A DNA stretch of 53,586 nucleotides from contig JAHLWH010000033.1 of assembly GCA_019058015.1 (NCBI GenBank), positions 1 to 53,586 on the forward strand. The letters are read 5' to 3'. The position numbers were made by a program, and so were the translations under genes. This DNA is from Promethearchaeota archaeon (GTDB lineage Archaea; Asgardarchaeota; Lokiarchaeia; Sigyniarchaeales; SOKP01). Positions 1-10,154 of the stretch are shown in pieces; position 1 is the first letter of the stretch; each line of letters opens with the position of its first letter. The notes beneath the pieces were generated by a model. That model was not told the DNA's origin. It did no database searches and worked only from the letters and a program-made list of their open reading frames with translations.

Positions 1-220
1 CTGCTGAATACTAATTAGATTTTGCAAACATGTCCAAAATTAACAATTTAAATAAAATGCTTACCAGAAAGTTAAAAATTAGCGGAATGAAAAAAATGAA
101 AGAATTAGGGGAGATAATGGCCCTTTTGAGTTGAGAAGCAAATTTTACCGTATAATAATATAAATAAATTTCTTTTTTTTTATTTTTATAAGAGACATTC
201 AATATCAAAACAACACCAAA

Positions 221-381
221 TTTACATCCGCTTTAGAAGATAATCTAATTCCAGAGGGGAGTTCTTGATGTATAAGATTTTACAAGAATTTCCAGGTTTT
301 GGACATGGAAGTTTATTAGTTGAAGATGCGGAAAAAATTAATGATTTAATTTGGAATTTCATAAAAGAACATCTTGAATAA
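221..381 (+). pseudogene. C-terminal remnant of an alpha/beta hydrolase
   Basis: Two reading frames together give a degraded C-terminus of the same family as the hydrolase just downstream. One frame (221-265) reads ...SALEDNLIPEGSS and then meets TGA; the next (from about 265) reads KILQEFPGFGHGS...IWNFIKEHLE and stops at 379-381. The end matches the downstream copy, which reads FNGLGHAF...MWNFIKEHLN, and the DNA of the last codons is almost identical. The nucleophile region and most of the core are missing. It looks like the tail of a former tandem duplicate that suffered a deletion and a frameshift. An ATG at 268 could in principle give a 37-residue peptide, but there is no reason to think it functions. 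Confidence 0.6.
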
Positions 382-483
382 GAAAAAATTAATGCAAATA
401 TATTTATTCGAGTAAAACAACAATAGAGTTCATAAAAAAATCTATTATTTAATTTTTAAAATTGAAAATTATGGTGGTAAAAT

Positions 484-1308
484 ATTCCTATATTTAAATC
501 CGATGATATTGAAATTAATTATATTAAAGAAGGTATTGGTGAAACTCTTGTATTAGTTCATGGTTTTGGCACAAAACTGGGTGGATGGAACTTCCAGATA
601 CAATTTTTTAAACAAAAAATGAAGGTTATTGCTTTAGATAATCGCGGTGTCGGGAAAAGTTCTAGACCAAATTATCCTTATACGATGGATATTTTTGTTG
701 AAGATCTTAAAAATTTATTAGATTACTTGAATATTCAAGAAAAGATTCATCTATGTGGCATCAGTATGGGAGGAATGATTGTTCAGAACTTCGCTTTAAA
801 GTATCCAGATATGGTTAAAACCTTAATATTATGCGCAACTTCTGCTTATATCGAACCAAATGTAATAAATGAATTTGTAAGTCAAATCAAACTTTTAGAA
901 AGAATAGATTTAGAAAAAAGAGTTTTACAAATTGTTCCCATTTTATTTTCAAGATCTTTTAGAAAAAAATTAAAAGAAGATATCAATTTGTTTGATGCTT
1001 TAAAAAACGATACTATTTTTATCACACCAATCGTAGATCCAACTCGTAGTCAAGATTACAGTAATTATGGAACTGCTATGCTCGGTCACGATACACGTGA
1101 TTCTTTAAATATAATTAAACAACCTACATTAATTATGGTTGGAACTAAAGATCGAATAGTTCCACTAATGAATTCAGAATTCATGCACCAAATAATTCCT
1201 AACTCAAGGTTAGAAGTGTTTAATGGTCTTGGACACGCCTTTACAATTGAAGATTCAGAAAAAGTAAATAATATGATGTGGAATTTCATAAAAGAGCATC
1301 TTAATTAA
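484..1308 (+). CDS. alpha/beta hydrolase (start region disrupted)
   Basis: Alpha/beta-hydrolase fold enzyme, probably an esterase or lactonase; substrate unknown. Visible elements are the oxyanion-hole motif VHGFGT (about 546-563), the nucleophile elbow GISMGG, the acid GTKDRIVP and the base GLGHAF, so the Ser-Asp-His triad is complete. The first in-frame ATG (619) would cut off the beta-strand and the HG motif, so the true protein must begin further upstream. Coding similarity in this frame runs back to 484, just after an in-frame TAA (478-480), and offers no ATG/GTG/TTG. An ATG at 471 is one base out of frame; removing one A from the run at 479-482 would give a start MVVNIPIFKSDDIEINY. Either the gene carries a frameshift, the assembly has a homopolymer error, or an unusual ATT start is used. 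The remnant at 221-381 is a paralogous tail. Confidence 0.75.
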   Translation: MPIFKSDDIEINYIKEGIGETLVLVHGFGTKLGGWNFQIQFFKQKMKVIALDNRGVGKSSRPNYPYTMDIFVEDLKNLLDYLNIQEKIHLCGISMGGMIVQNFALKYPDMVKTLILCATSAYIEPNVINEFVSQIKLLERIDLEKRVLQIVPILFSRSFRKKLKEDINLFDALKNDTIFITPIVDPTRSQDYSNYGTAMLGHDTRDSLNIIKQPTLIMVGTKDRIVPLMNSEFMHQIIPNSRLEVFNGLGHAFTIEDSEKVNNMMWNFIKEHLN

Positions 1309-1376
1309 TTTTAAAATCATTTTACGTGAATTTGTTTACTTTCCCTAAAATTATAGAAGAAAATGTATATTAGAGA

Positions 1377-2030
1377 TTATTCTTCTAATTTTTTACCAAC
1401 AATAAATATTTCTGCGAGATATTGTTTTAGTTGAGGATATGTATTTGAGTTAATTGAACCGAAAGCCTTAAAAGCATTAGTATCAAATAATTTATCCATA
1501 TCACTAGTAGGTAATGGTTTCAAAAAATAGGATCCTGAATCCACAAATTTCAAAATATTTTTTGTTATATCTTCAAGTCTGGGAAGATTATACAAATATT
1601 TATGCCCTACTTTAATGTCTGCCTCTGATAACTCCAATATTTTGCCCATTCCGAGAATTTCTCCCAATACTCGATTAAGACTACGCGCATTAGGGCATGT
1701 AATAAAAGCTAAACCATCTTTCTCTAAATAATTATTAATCTTTTTGACAATTTTTAATCCATCTTCTCGTTTAAAATGTTCCAAAACAGCTGAACAAACA
1801 ATTAAATCAAATTTTTCAGCAGTATCAAATTCTAATATGTCAGCTTTTATGTATTTTATATTAGAACTTATTTTTTGAGGGTTCAAATCTAAAACTGTTA
1901 ATTCTTCGGAAATTTTAGATGTATATTTACCATTTTTCCCCCCAATATCTAGAACTTTTTTAAAATTCTCCTTTTTACCGTATTCCTGAATCTTTTTTAT
2001 CATTAGATTATTTAAAAAGTCTTCTAACAT
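1377..2030 (-). CDS. class I SAM-dependent methyltransferase
   Basis: A 217-residue protein with the Rossmann-type SAM-binding pattern. Motif I is VLDIGGKNGKYTSKIS near residue 26, the acidic strand-2 end is TVLDLNPQ, and a post-motif is CSAVLEHF, as in the Methyltransf_11/UbiE-like group. Substrate cannot be told. Its length is normal for the group and the ATG start is unambiguous. The convergent hydrolase lies 68 bp from its 3' end and the cupin gene starts on the same strand about 80 bp upstream of its own stop, so the pair may or may not be co-transcribed. Confidence 0.8.
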   Translation of the reverse strand: MLEDFLNNLMIKKIQEYGKKENFKKVLDIGGKNGKYTSKISEELTVLDLNPQKISSNIKYIKADILEFDTAEKFDLIVCSAVLEHFKREDGLKIVKKINNYLEKDGLAFITCPNARSLNRVLGEILGMGKILELSEADIKVGHKYLYNLPRLEDITKNILKFVDSGSYFLKPLPTSDMDKLFDTNAFKAFGSINSNTYPQLKQYLAEIFIVGKKLEE

Positions 2031-2108
2031 GAGCTTGCGTTAATTCTTTTTTTATATATTATCTTAATCTAGGAGTTAATAAAAGTAAAGAAAAAAAAAT
2101 AAGTTTAT

Positions 2109-2393
2109 TTAATCAATATCTAAATCTCCAAAATAATATCTTTTTCTAATAGGTTTTTTTACCTTCCAGACGCATTTTAATCCTTTTTTGAATTGAACTA
2201 TATCACCCTTCTCAAAAGATATTTTTGAACCATCTTCACCAGTAACCTCCACCTCACCATCTAAAACATAACAAGTTTCTGTATCATCATAATACCAATC
2301 AAACTCTGAGACTTCTTTGGACCATGTTCCCCAAGAATCTACATTTAATTTTTTTAATTCATCTTCAGTTGCTTTCTTTTTTTTCATTGACAT
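2109..2393 (-). CDS. small cupin-domain protein (Cupin_3 type)
   Basis: A 94-residue single-domain cupin. The pattern W-GTWSKEVSEFDWYYDDTET, then CYVLDGEVEVTGEDG, GDIVQFKKGLKCVWKV and RKRYYFG is that of the Cupin_3/DUF861 group (EutQ- and ureidoglycine-aminohydrolase-like small cupins). The family binds small metabolites or metals in a beta-barrel, and this member is too short to carry anything else. Function in this organism is unknown. Translation may begin at the first Met or at Met3. It lies just upstream of the methyltransferase on the same strand and is divergent from the TPP enzyme gene. Confidence 0.75.
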   Translation of the reverse strand: MSMKKKKATEDELKKLNVDSWGTWSKEVSEFDWYYDDTETCYVLDGEVEVTGEDGSKISFEKGDIVQFKKGLKCVWKVKKPIRKRYYFGDLDID

Positions 2394-2495
2394 AACATAT
2401 CATCTTTCAATATAATTTATACAAATAAAATATATACTTTTAAATTTTTAAATAATCAAACTATAATTTAGTAAAAAAACAAATTGAGAGTAGAA

Positions 2496-4226
2496 ATGAG
2501 TGAAAAAAGTGAAAATAGTAAAACTCCTAAAACCGGTGGAGATTTATTGATTGAATGTCTTCTTCAGGAAAATGTGAAATATTTGTTTGGAATACCCGGT
2601 GGGCAACTTTTGCCTATGTATGATGCAGTATTTAGATGGGGTAAGGAGAAAGGAATTCATACAATACTTGTAAGACATGAACAAGCAGCAGCTCATGCAG
2701 CAGATGCGTATGCACGTGTTACTGGAGAATTGTGTGTATGTTTTGGGACTGTAGGACCGGGTGTAACCGATATGGTTCCTGGTGTCGGAGCTGCTTGGTC
2801 TGATAATATACCTCTTCTAGTAATTGGTGCTCAAGTAAAACGAGAATTAGACGGTAAATCTACACTTCAGGGCGATGTTGATCAAATAACCTTAATGAAA
2901 CCTATTACCAAAGCTCAATTAAGAATTCAAAATCCTTTAGAAATTCCTAAGATCATTCCTAGAGCGATAAGAATTGCGTTTTCAGGTCAAATGGGACCTG
3001 TTTATGTGGATATTCGTGAAGAAGCTTTTTATGGGCAAGTTCCTTCAGATGCAAAATATGAGATATTATCCCCCGATAAATATCGACCTCAATTAGGTGT
3101 TGCTGGTGATTCTAAAGCAATAGAGGAGGCTATAAAACTTATAAAAAATGCAAAAAAGCCTTTAATAATTTGTGGAGGAGAAGTTAATAGTTATAATGCG
3201 TCAGAAGAATTAAAAAAATTGTCAGAAAAGTATGCAATTCCTACGGCTACATCTGGTACGGGTATTGGGGGAATTTCAAGTGATTCTCCAACTCATTTAG
3301 GTGCTGGTGCAATTTCTGATGCTGTTATGAATGCTGCAAATAATGCGGATGTTGTAATTTCAGTTGGATGTAAATGGGATTATACAATGGGGTTAGGACT
3401 TCCACCATTATGGCCTAAAGATCAAAAATTAATACAGATAAATATTGATCCTTGCGAAATTGGAAAAAATAGACCCGTAGATGTTAGTATTGTAGGAAAC
3501 TGTAAGACTATACTAACTCAATTACTTGAAAAATTAGAAGGAGAAATACCAGAAAATTATTTTTCGCAGTGGAATATTGAACAACAGGAACAAAAAGAAA
3601 ATGCATTAAAAAGAAGATTAAAAAAATTTAATTCAGAAAACGTTCCTATACTTCCCGAGAGGTTTATCAAGGAAACGCTTGAATTTTTTCCATCAAATTC
3701 AATTATTATCATGGATAGTGGGAATACTTCATTTTATGCGGCAGAAAAAATGGATTTATATAAACCACGCCCTCCAAGAAGTACGTTAGCTTCAGTTGGT
3801 ATGGGACATCTTGGTGCTGGTATCGGCTTTGCGCTGGGTGCTAAGTTGGCTTATCCAGATAGGCAGACTGTAGTTATACAAGGTGATGGAAGCTTTTTAT
3901 TTAATGTTCAAGAGCTTGAAACTGCAATACGATATAATTTACCCTTTATTGTAGTTATTGCTAACGATAGCGCTTGGGGTATGATTAAGTCTGGACAATC
4001 AATGTTTTCAGGAAAACGATATTTTAATGTAGATATCCCAAATATAGATTATGCAGCAATTGCTAAGGGATTCGGTTGTTACGCTGAAACCGTTGAAAAA
4101 CCAGAAGAGATTAAACCTGCCTTACAGAGGGCTGTCAATTCGGGAAAAACTTCCGTCATAAATGTAATAATTAAATGGGACACACCAAAAGCTACGAAAA
4201 CATTGTTTAATTTAGGAATAATTTAA
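2496..4226 (+). CDS. thiamine-pyrophosphate enzyme, acetolactate synthase-like
   Basis: A large TPP-dependent enzyme of the acetolactate synthase/benzoylformate decarboxylase superfamily. The N-terminal Pyr domain has FGIPGGQLLPMYDA and the catalytic Glu in VRHEQAAAHAADAYA (E62); then GTVGPGVTDMVPG; a central domain from about 190; and the C-terminal PP domain with the metal/TPP motif QGDGSF (G463-D464) and the downstream Asn in ANDSAWGM (N490). Length (576 residues) is normal. I took the ATG at 2496; a TTG at 2484 is possible. No small regulatory subunit (ilvN) or other branched-chain gene is next to it, so the substrate could be pyruvate (acetolactate) or another 2-oxoacid. The call at superfamily level is firm; the exact reaction is not. 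Confidence 0.85.
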   Translation: MSEKSENSKTPKTGGDLLIECLLQENVKYLFGIPGGQLLPMYDAVFRWGKEKGIHTILVRHEQAAAHAADAYARVTGELCVCFGTVGPGVTDMVPGVGAAWSDNIPLLVIGAQVKRELDGKSTLQGDVDQITLMKPITKAQLRIQNPLEIPKIIPRAIRIAFSGQMGPVYVDIREEAFYGQVPSDAKYEILSPDKYRPQLGVAGDSKAIEEAIKLIKNAKKPLIICGGEVNSYNASEELKKLSEKYAIPTATSGTGIGGISSDSPTHLGAGAISDAVMNAANNADVVISVGCKWDYTMGLGLPPLWPKDQKLIQINIDPCEIGKNRPVDVSIVGNCKTILTQLLEKLEGEIPENYFSQWNIEQQEQKENALKRRLKKFNSENVPILPERFIKETLEFFPSNSIIIMDSGNTSFYAAEKMDLYKPRPPRSTLASVGMGHLGAGIGFALGAKLAYPDRQTVVIQGDGSFLFNVQELETAIRYNLPFIVVIANDSAWGMIKSGQSMFSGKRYFNVDIPNIDYAAIAKGFGCYAETVEKPEEIKPALQRAVNSGKTSVINVIIKWDTPKATKTLFNLGII

Positions 4227-4246
4227 TTCAAAGAAAAAAAAAGGGG

Positions 4247-4254
4247 TTTAAATA
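4247..4254 (+). promoter_or_regulatory. TATA box of the small-peptide gene
   Basis: TTTAAATA preceded by a purine-rich AAAGGGG stretch, which fits an archaeal BRE/TATA element. Transcription would be expected to start about 25 bases downstream, near the inverted repeat at 4274-4297. Confidence 0.45.
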
Positions 4255-4273
4255 TCAACTTCTAGAGATTGCA

Positions 4274-4297
4274 ATAGGTTTATTTAATTTAACCTAT
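4274..4297. repeat. inverted repeat in the leader of the small-peptide gene
   Basis: Arms ATAGGTT and AACCTAT, separated by ten A/T bases, are perfectly complementary. They sit at the expected transcription start, between the TATA box and the ATG at 4308. This could be an operator or a short RNA hairpin next to the GGGG ribosome-binding-like stretch; it could also be chance in AT-rich DNA. Confidence 0.35.
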
Positions 4298-4307
4298 GGG
4301 GTTTAGA

Positions 4308-4418
4308 ATGAATAAGAAAAGCATTATTGCATTAGCAATTTTATTAGCGGTTGCATATGGAATCAATATGTCCATGGCAGGAGTAGCGATTCCCGGCTGT
4401 GCTGATGGGGTTCCGTAA
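4308..4418 (+). CDS. tiny secreted or membrane peptide (36 aa)
   Basis: A 36-codon ORF too short for usual gene finders. It starts with MNKK, runs into a hydrophobic stretch SIIALAILLAVAYGI and ends with a short tail AIPGCADGVP containing one Cys. This looks like a signal peptide or single membrane helix with a very short exported tail. Support for it being a real gene: a TATA box at 4247, a G-rich stretch (4298-4301) ahead of the ATG, and a long T-tract 20 bases after the stop, which together make a complete minimal transcription unit between two well-defined genes. No family recognised. Confidence 0.5.
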   Translation: MNKKSIIALAILLAVAYGINMSMAGVAIPGCADGVP

Positions 4419-4438
4419 GTAATTAAAGCTAATAAACA

Positions 4439-4459
4439 TTTTTTTTCTTTTTTTTTTTT
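4439..4459 (+). terminator. T-tract terminator after the small-peptide gene
   Basis: An almost pure run of T (interrupted by a single C) follows the stop of the small ORF by about 20 bases, with no strong hairpin. This is the usual form of intrinsic archaeal terminators. Confidence 0.5.
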
Positions 4460-4539
4460 GAGAGGTTAAATGACTAATAATTTTTCAAAAAAACTTTTTA
4501 ATCTGTAATTCACAAAGAATTTTGGACATCTTTTATTGA

Positions 4540-5862
<1,323 letters not shown>

Positions 5863-5983
5863 ATTTTATTTTGTTCTAATTCATAAAATTAACTTCCCAA
5901 TAACAATATTTTATTTAAATGCGTTTTACGAATTAATATATTAAAATTAATTAAAAACAAATTCTGTCTATTATGGAAAAATA

Positions 5984-7057
5984 ATGAGATTAGGTCAAAA
6001 AGAAAAACTGTTTTTAGATTTAATGAGAAATTTTATCGAAGCAATAAATGGAATAGAGGCTATTTGGATGTATGATCGAGAAGGTCTTTTGATTAGCAAG
6101 TATGCTCGAGCAGAATTATCTAAAGATGGATTAAATGAATATGAAAGAGAAGAAATTTATGGCGCTTTTGCTAGTATATTCGATCCTTTATTAAAAAAAA
6201 TTAATTCTGAATATAAAATTGGAGAATTGGGTTCAATCACATTTGAAACTCTAGATCATCACATAATTTTTCTAGAAGCAGGTCCAAAAGCTATAGTTCT
6301 CATCATAACAGTGTATGATTTGGAAATAAGTTCAATCTTACCATATTGTTATTTATTTGTTGAAAAAGTTGTTCAGATAATAGAAGAGAGTTTTGATTTA
6401 AAATATAACACAGTGATGATACCAAAATTAATAATTGGTAATTCCTTTGATAATACTTTAAAAAGTTCCTTTGTAAAAACGGAAAATAATGAGATACTTA
6501 TAGGGAGAAAAAAAGAAGTTAACTTTTTTAAGCTTATTATTATCGGGGATGCTGCAGTTGGAAAGACGAGTATGATTTCTCGTTTTGTAAAAGGGAAGTT
6601 TTCAACAGATTATAGACCCACTTTAGGGATCTCCATAACAACTATGCGATTTAATATTCAAGGTTTTGAAGATTCTGTAGTGCGTTTTTTAATTTTTGAT
6701 TTAGCTGGGCAAGAATTTTTCAAGCGTGTTAGACATATGTATTATTCAGGAGCACAAGCAGTTTTTGTAGTATATGATATAACAAGAAGAGAAACATTTA
6801 AGGGAGCAGACTTTTGGTTTGAAGATGCTAAAAAGGAATTGGGAGATATACCTTTTGTATTAATTGGAAATAAAATCGACTTAGAAAATGAAAGACAAAT
6901 ATCAACCGAAGAAGGAATGGAAAAAGCGAAGAATTTTAGATGCACATTCGTGGAGACTTCTGTAAAGACTAATGTAAATGTTGAAGATACATTTAAAATT
7001 TTAGGAATTGGAATGTTTTTTAGAAAAATTGATGATTTAGATGTTCCTGAATCTTAA
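5984..7057 (+). CDS. Ras/Rab-like small GTPase with N-terminal roadblock/longin-like domain
   Basis: A 357-residue two-part protein. Residues 1 to about 150 look like a roadblock/longin-type alpha-beta domain (GIEAIWMYDREGLLISKYA at about 23-41, then GSITFETLDHHIIFLEA). Residues about 180-350 form a complete Ras-superfamily G domain: G1 GDAAVGKT (189-195), G2 region DYRPTLGIS, G3 DLAGQEFF, G4 NKID, G5 ETSVK. The G domain is most like Rab/Ras families. There is no C-terminal prenylation Cys, so membrane binding, if any, must come through the N-terminal domain or a partner. Such domain-fused GTPases are characteristic of Asgard archaea. Role unknown; by analogy, control of membrane or cytoskeletal processes. 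Confidence 0.85.
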   Translation: MRLGQKEKLFLDLMRNFIEAINGIEAIWMYDREGLLISKYARAELSKDGLNEYEREEIYGAFASIFDPLLKKINSEYKIGELGSITFETLDHHIIFLEAGPKAIVLIITVYDLEISSILPYCYLFVEKVVQIIEESFDLKYNTVMIPKLIIGNSFDNTLKSSFVKTENNEILIGRKKEVNFFKLIIIGDAAVGKTSMISRFVKGKFSTDYRPTLGISITTMRFNIQGFEDSVVRFLIFDLAGQEFFKRVRHMYYSGAQAVFVVYDITRRETFKGADFWFEDAKKELGDIPFVLIGNKIDLENERQISTEEGMEKAKNFRCTFVETSVKTNVNVEDTFKILGIGMFFRKIDDLDVPES

Positions 7058-7107
7058 TTGTTACAATTCTTAATTATATCGGTAAAATCTATATGTGTTA
7101 ATATAAT

Positions 7108-7512
7108 TTGAATTTAGAAGAAAAAAAAATCTATCTTGTTTTATCGCCTTATATTAATTATTATCATTCTTATAGAGGTGATATGAATGGTCCATCAGGT
7201 TTCGGTCTTGATATCGCGTTTATGGAAAAGATTCTTGACCAATTAGATGCAATAGAAGATAGAGGGCTTTGTGGTGGAATTACAAGAATTACTTGGGATT
7301 ATGCTGATACTTTTTGGTCGATTCAGCTTCAACGTGAATATCAACAACATATATTGGATAGAGTTATTGAACGATGTAAAAAAGGTAAAGATGAAGTATT
7401 AATAGGCTCTTGGAGTAATATAGCTCAACCAATTCTTGATACTGAGGAATTTCAACAACAGCATAAATTATTGTTGAACCGCAAAAAAAATAACAAAATA
7501 AAAAAGAAATGA
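7108..7512 (+). pseudogene. truncated glycosidase-like N-terminal fragment
   Basis: A 134-codon ORF beginning at TTG (no upstream start; an in-frame TAA lies at 7099). It reads YLVLSPYINYYHSYRGD, then GFGLDIAFMEKILDQLD, ITWDYADTFWSIQ and EVLIGSWSNIAQPIL. From memory this resembles the N-terminus of large archaeal/bacterial proteins of the GH38/GH57-like seven-stranded-barrel hydrolases, which are several hundred residues longer. It ends in a Lys/Asn-rich tail of low-complexity A-rich DNA and stops 15 bp before the end of the convergent MFS gene. That suggests the rest was lost by rearrangement. It sits in a block with a GH38 mannosidase and sugar transporters. The family assignment is tentative; it could be an independent small protein. 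Confidence 0.4.
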
Positions 7513-7526
7513 AATTTTAATTTAAA

Positions 7527-8849
7527 TTATTCTTTAACTAAAGTCTCCTTAACTTTAAGAAAGAGTGGAATAGACCCTATAAAGAAAATTGGTGCGAAAA
7601 TAAAAACAAAAGATTCTGGGACAAATCCTGTGATTATGAAAAAAGTTGCTACTAATCCTCCAACGAAAGCCCCTATTACTTGTGATATCGTATAAACTAT
7701 ATTAAATATTCCAAAGAACTTTCCTCTTTGATCTTTAGGTAATAAATCTTGAGACCATGTATCCATTGGTGTTACAATTCCTAAAACACCTATTAGAATA
7801 AATGGAAGTAGAACTATAAATAAAATATAATTTACATCTGTTCCAATCTTTACAAATGGTACTAAGCAATAACCTATACATGTAATTATGATTGAAATTG
7901 GTATATATTTTCTACGTCCATATTTATCAGCAAGTTTTCCTAAGAATGCAGTTATTATAAACAAAATAGGAAATCCTAATGCAACTCCAAGAAGTAACTC
8001 TATTGTTGATAAGTTCAATGCAAAAATCCAAATAAACAAGAAAGGCATTACCGTTGAAATTCCTGATCTAAAGATAGTAATGGCAAGAATTATTTTAAAA
8101 AGCTCTTTATTAGATTTAAGTTGTTCTATATTCACTATTTCTTTAAGTTCAACAAAAAATTTCTTTTTTGGAGGTAATTCTGAAACAGTTTTTTCTTTTA
8201 TAAAAAGAAAGACTATCAGACCAGCAATTATAATACTAACTCCTCCTATTGAAAGAACAAATAAATGCCCTTCTTGTCCTATAACTGTTTCTCCAGCCAC
8301 TTCTTGCCCAAATATAAGATCTGCGATTAAAAAAGCTGCAATAGCAATCAATAAACCTAAATATCCAATTATGTTTATTCTCCCATTCGCTCTTCCTCTA
8401 AGTTCTAACTCTACTGTATCGGGGATTAATGATCTTTCAGAGACGTAATAAGCATTTGAAGCAATACCAATAATCACCACATCCAATATAATACAAATAG
8501 TATAAGCAACCATGACATCTCCTCCACCAAGATCTAAAGAAAAGGCAAATGTAATCATTGAAATTCCTACAATAATTCCAAATAGTAAATATGGTCTTCG
8601 CCTACCAAATTTTGAACGTGTGTTATCACTAATTATTCCCCATGTAAGGTTCATTATAAGTCCACAAATCGCTGATAAAATAACCATTACCGATATAAAA
8701 AGTGGAGCTAAATTCAAAACTTGATCTAAATATGTATTTAAATAATTCTGTTCGAAGAAACCAAATATCTGATCGCCAGCGAAAAGTATTCCGATTATAA
8801 GAACTTGCCTGCGTAAAAATTTATTAAATACTTTTTCCTTTTTTTCCAT
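7527..8849 (-). CDS. MFS transporter, GPH/SLC45-like sugar symporter type
   Basis: A 440-residue integral membrane protein with about 12 hydrophobic helices. The loop after helix 2 carries WGIISDNTRSKFGRRRPYL, the cation-symporter form of the MFS signature seen in GPH and sucrose/SLC45-type transporters. The second half repeats it as FLGKLADKYGRRKYIP. Likely substrate: a sugar or glycoside, inferred from family and neighbours (PfkB kinase and GH38 mannosidase). It is on the same strand as the kinase gene, about 100 bp downstream of it, so the two may be co-expressed. Confidence 0.8.
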   Translation of the reverse strand: MEKKEKVFNKFLRRQVLIIGILFAGDQIFGFFEQNYLNTYLDQVLNLAPLFISVMVILSAICGLIMNLTWGIISDNTRSKFGRRRPYLLFGIIVGISMITFAFSLDLGGGDVMVAYTICIILDVVIIGIASNAYYVSERSLIPDTVELELRGRANGRINIIGYLGLLIAIAAFLIADLIFGQEVAGETVIGQEGHLFVLSIGGVSIIIAGLIVFLFIKEKTVSELPPKKKFFVELKEIVNIEQLKSNKELFKIILAITIFRSGISTVMPFLFIWIFALNLSTIELLLGVALGFPILFIITAFLGKLADKYGRRKYIPISIIITCIGYCLVPFVKIGTDVNYILFIVLLPFILIGVLGIVTPMDTWSQDLLPKDQRGKFFGIFNIVYTISQVIGAFVGGLVATFFIITGFVPESFVFIFAPIFFIGSIPLFLKVKETLVKE

Positions 8850-8948
8850 TTTAAATTCTCCTAAAATTAATTAAAAAACTTTTTTGATTGTAATTTTGTT
8901 TTTATTCTTTAAAAGAATATATAAATAAAAAAATTGAATTTTATTTGA

Positions 8949-9953
8949 CTATAACACAAACTTTTCAAATTTTATTTTTTCAGATAGTTCTCTCACATCT
9001 TTTTTAGAGAATAATCCTGCCCCAGACATTAAGGTATTTGCAGCTCCGCACGCCATTCCCCATTTAAAACATTGTTCAAGATCATTTCCTAAATAGTATC
9101 CGACAATAAAACCACCTAACAGAGAATCGCCTGAACCAACTGTATTTATAGGATTGTCCACATCAATTTTTCCATATAGACATATATCTTGTAAAGCAGA
9201 AACACAAATTGCACCCCAACGATTTAAAGTAGTAATAACTATTTCTGTTTCATTAGATAATAATTCTCTTGATTTTTTTGCAATGTTTTCAATATTTTCA
9301 TTAGGATTTTTTATATATTTTTGAATTTCTGGCGAATCTGGAAAAAGAGTCACTAATTCTTCTAAATTTGGTTTTAGTAGCCATGGTCTTGACTTGTATC
9401 CTTCAATTAATTCAAGTCCGCTAGTATCTAATGCACATCTTGCTCCTTTTTTCTTACATATTTTTATCATATCAAAATAAATATAATTAGGGACTCCAGG
9501 AGGGATAGAACCACAAAAAGCAACAATATCATCCCGATTAACAGTATCAGTAATTAAATCCATAAAAGCATCTAATTCAGATTTATTCATAGTAAATCCT
9601 TTTTCTCTTATATGGGTAGTCGAATGAGTTCTAGGGTCAATTATCGTCTTATTAGATCTTGTATGACCATCTATTGGATTGAATTGAAAGGAAATTTGTT
9701 TTGAATCTAAAAATGAATTGTATATTGGAATATCTTCTTTCCCTATACAAGCTAAAACTTTAATTTCAATATCTTTTTCTCGGATTAGAGCTTTACTTAA
9801 CGTATTAGCGCTTAATGCGAAAGAAATTGCTTTTCCTAGTGGGAATTTCTGACTTCTTAAAGCTTTGAATGTTCTCCCAATTCTAAAACCGCTAACTTCG
9901 ATTACCTCATCAATAGTGGGATTCAATAAAACTCCAATAATTTTTTGATCCAT
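8949..9953 (-). CDS. PfkB-family sugar kinase, 1-phosphofructokinase/LacC-like
   Basis: A 334-residue ribokinase-fold kinase. The N-terminal signature NPTIDEVIEV is typical of the 1-phosphofructokinase/tagatose-6-phosphate kinase branch. It also has CGSIPPGVP (about 147-155), LLKPNLEEL (192-200) and the catalytic anion-hole motif TVGSGDSLLGGF with Asp276. The substrate is most likely a phosphorylated hexose. Its neighbours are two MFS transporters and an alpha-mannosidase, which fits phosphorylation of a sugar released from mannosides, but the exact sugar is inference. It starts at ATG 9953. Confidence 0.85.
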   Translation of the reverse strand: MDQKIIGVLLNPTIDEVIEVSGFRIGRTFKALRSQKFPLGKAISFALSANTLSKALIREKDIEIKVLACIGKEDIPIYNSFLDSKQISFQFNPIDGHTRSNKTIIDPRTHSTTHIREKGFTMNKSELDAFMDLITDTVNRDDIVAFCGSIPPGVPNYIYFDMIKICKKKGARCALDTSGLELIEGYKSRPWLLKPNLEELVTLFPDSPEIQKYIKNPNENIENIAKKSRELLSNETEIVITTLNRWGAICVSALQDICLYGKIDVDNPINTVGSGDSLLGGFIVGYYLGNDLEQCFKWGMACGAANTLMSGAGLFSKKDVRELSEKIKFEKFVL

Positions 9954-10154
9954 TTTTTTAACTCATATTCCTAATTTTTCTAATTTTATTTCGATTTCTA
10001 AGAATTTAAACGTTTTTATTACTAATCATTCACAAATTTTGAATAAGTAGAAATTATATTTTATTTTAGTGTATGAATATTTTAAAAAGATTAAATATTG
10101 TTAATTAAAAATTATTTAAAATACAATTTATGTTCAATGAATTCCGTTTAACTG

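Noticed and set aside
11..208. 65-residue hydrophobic minus-strand frame
   Set aside because: AT-rich low-complexity translation with no motif, promoter or context; nothing supports a gene.
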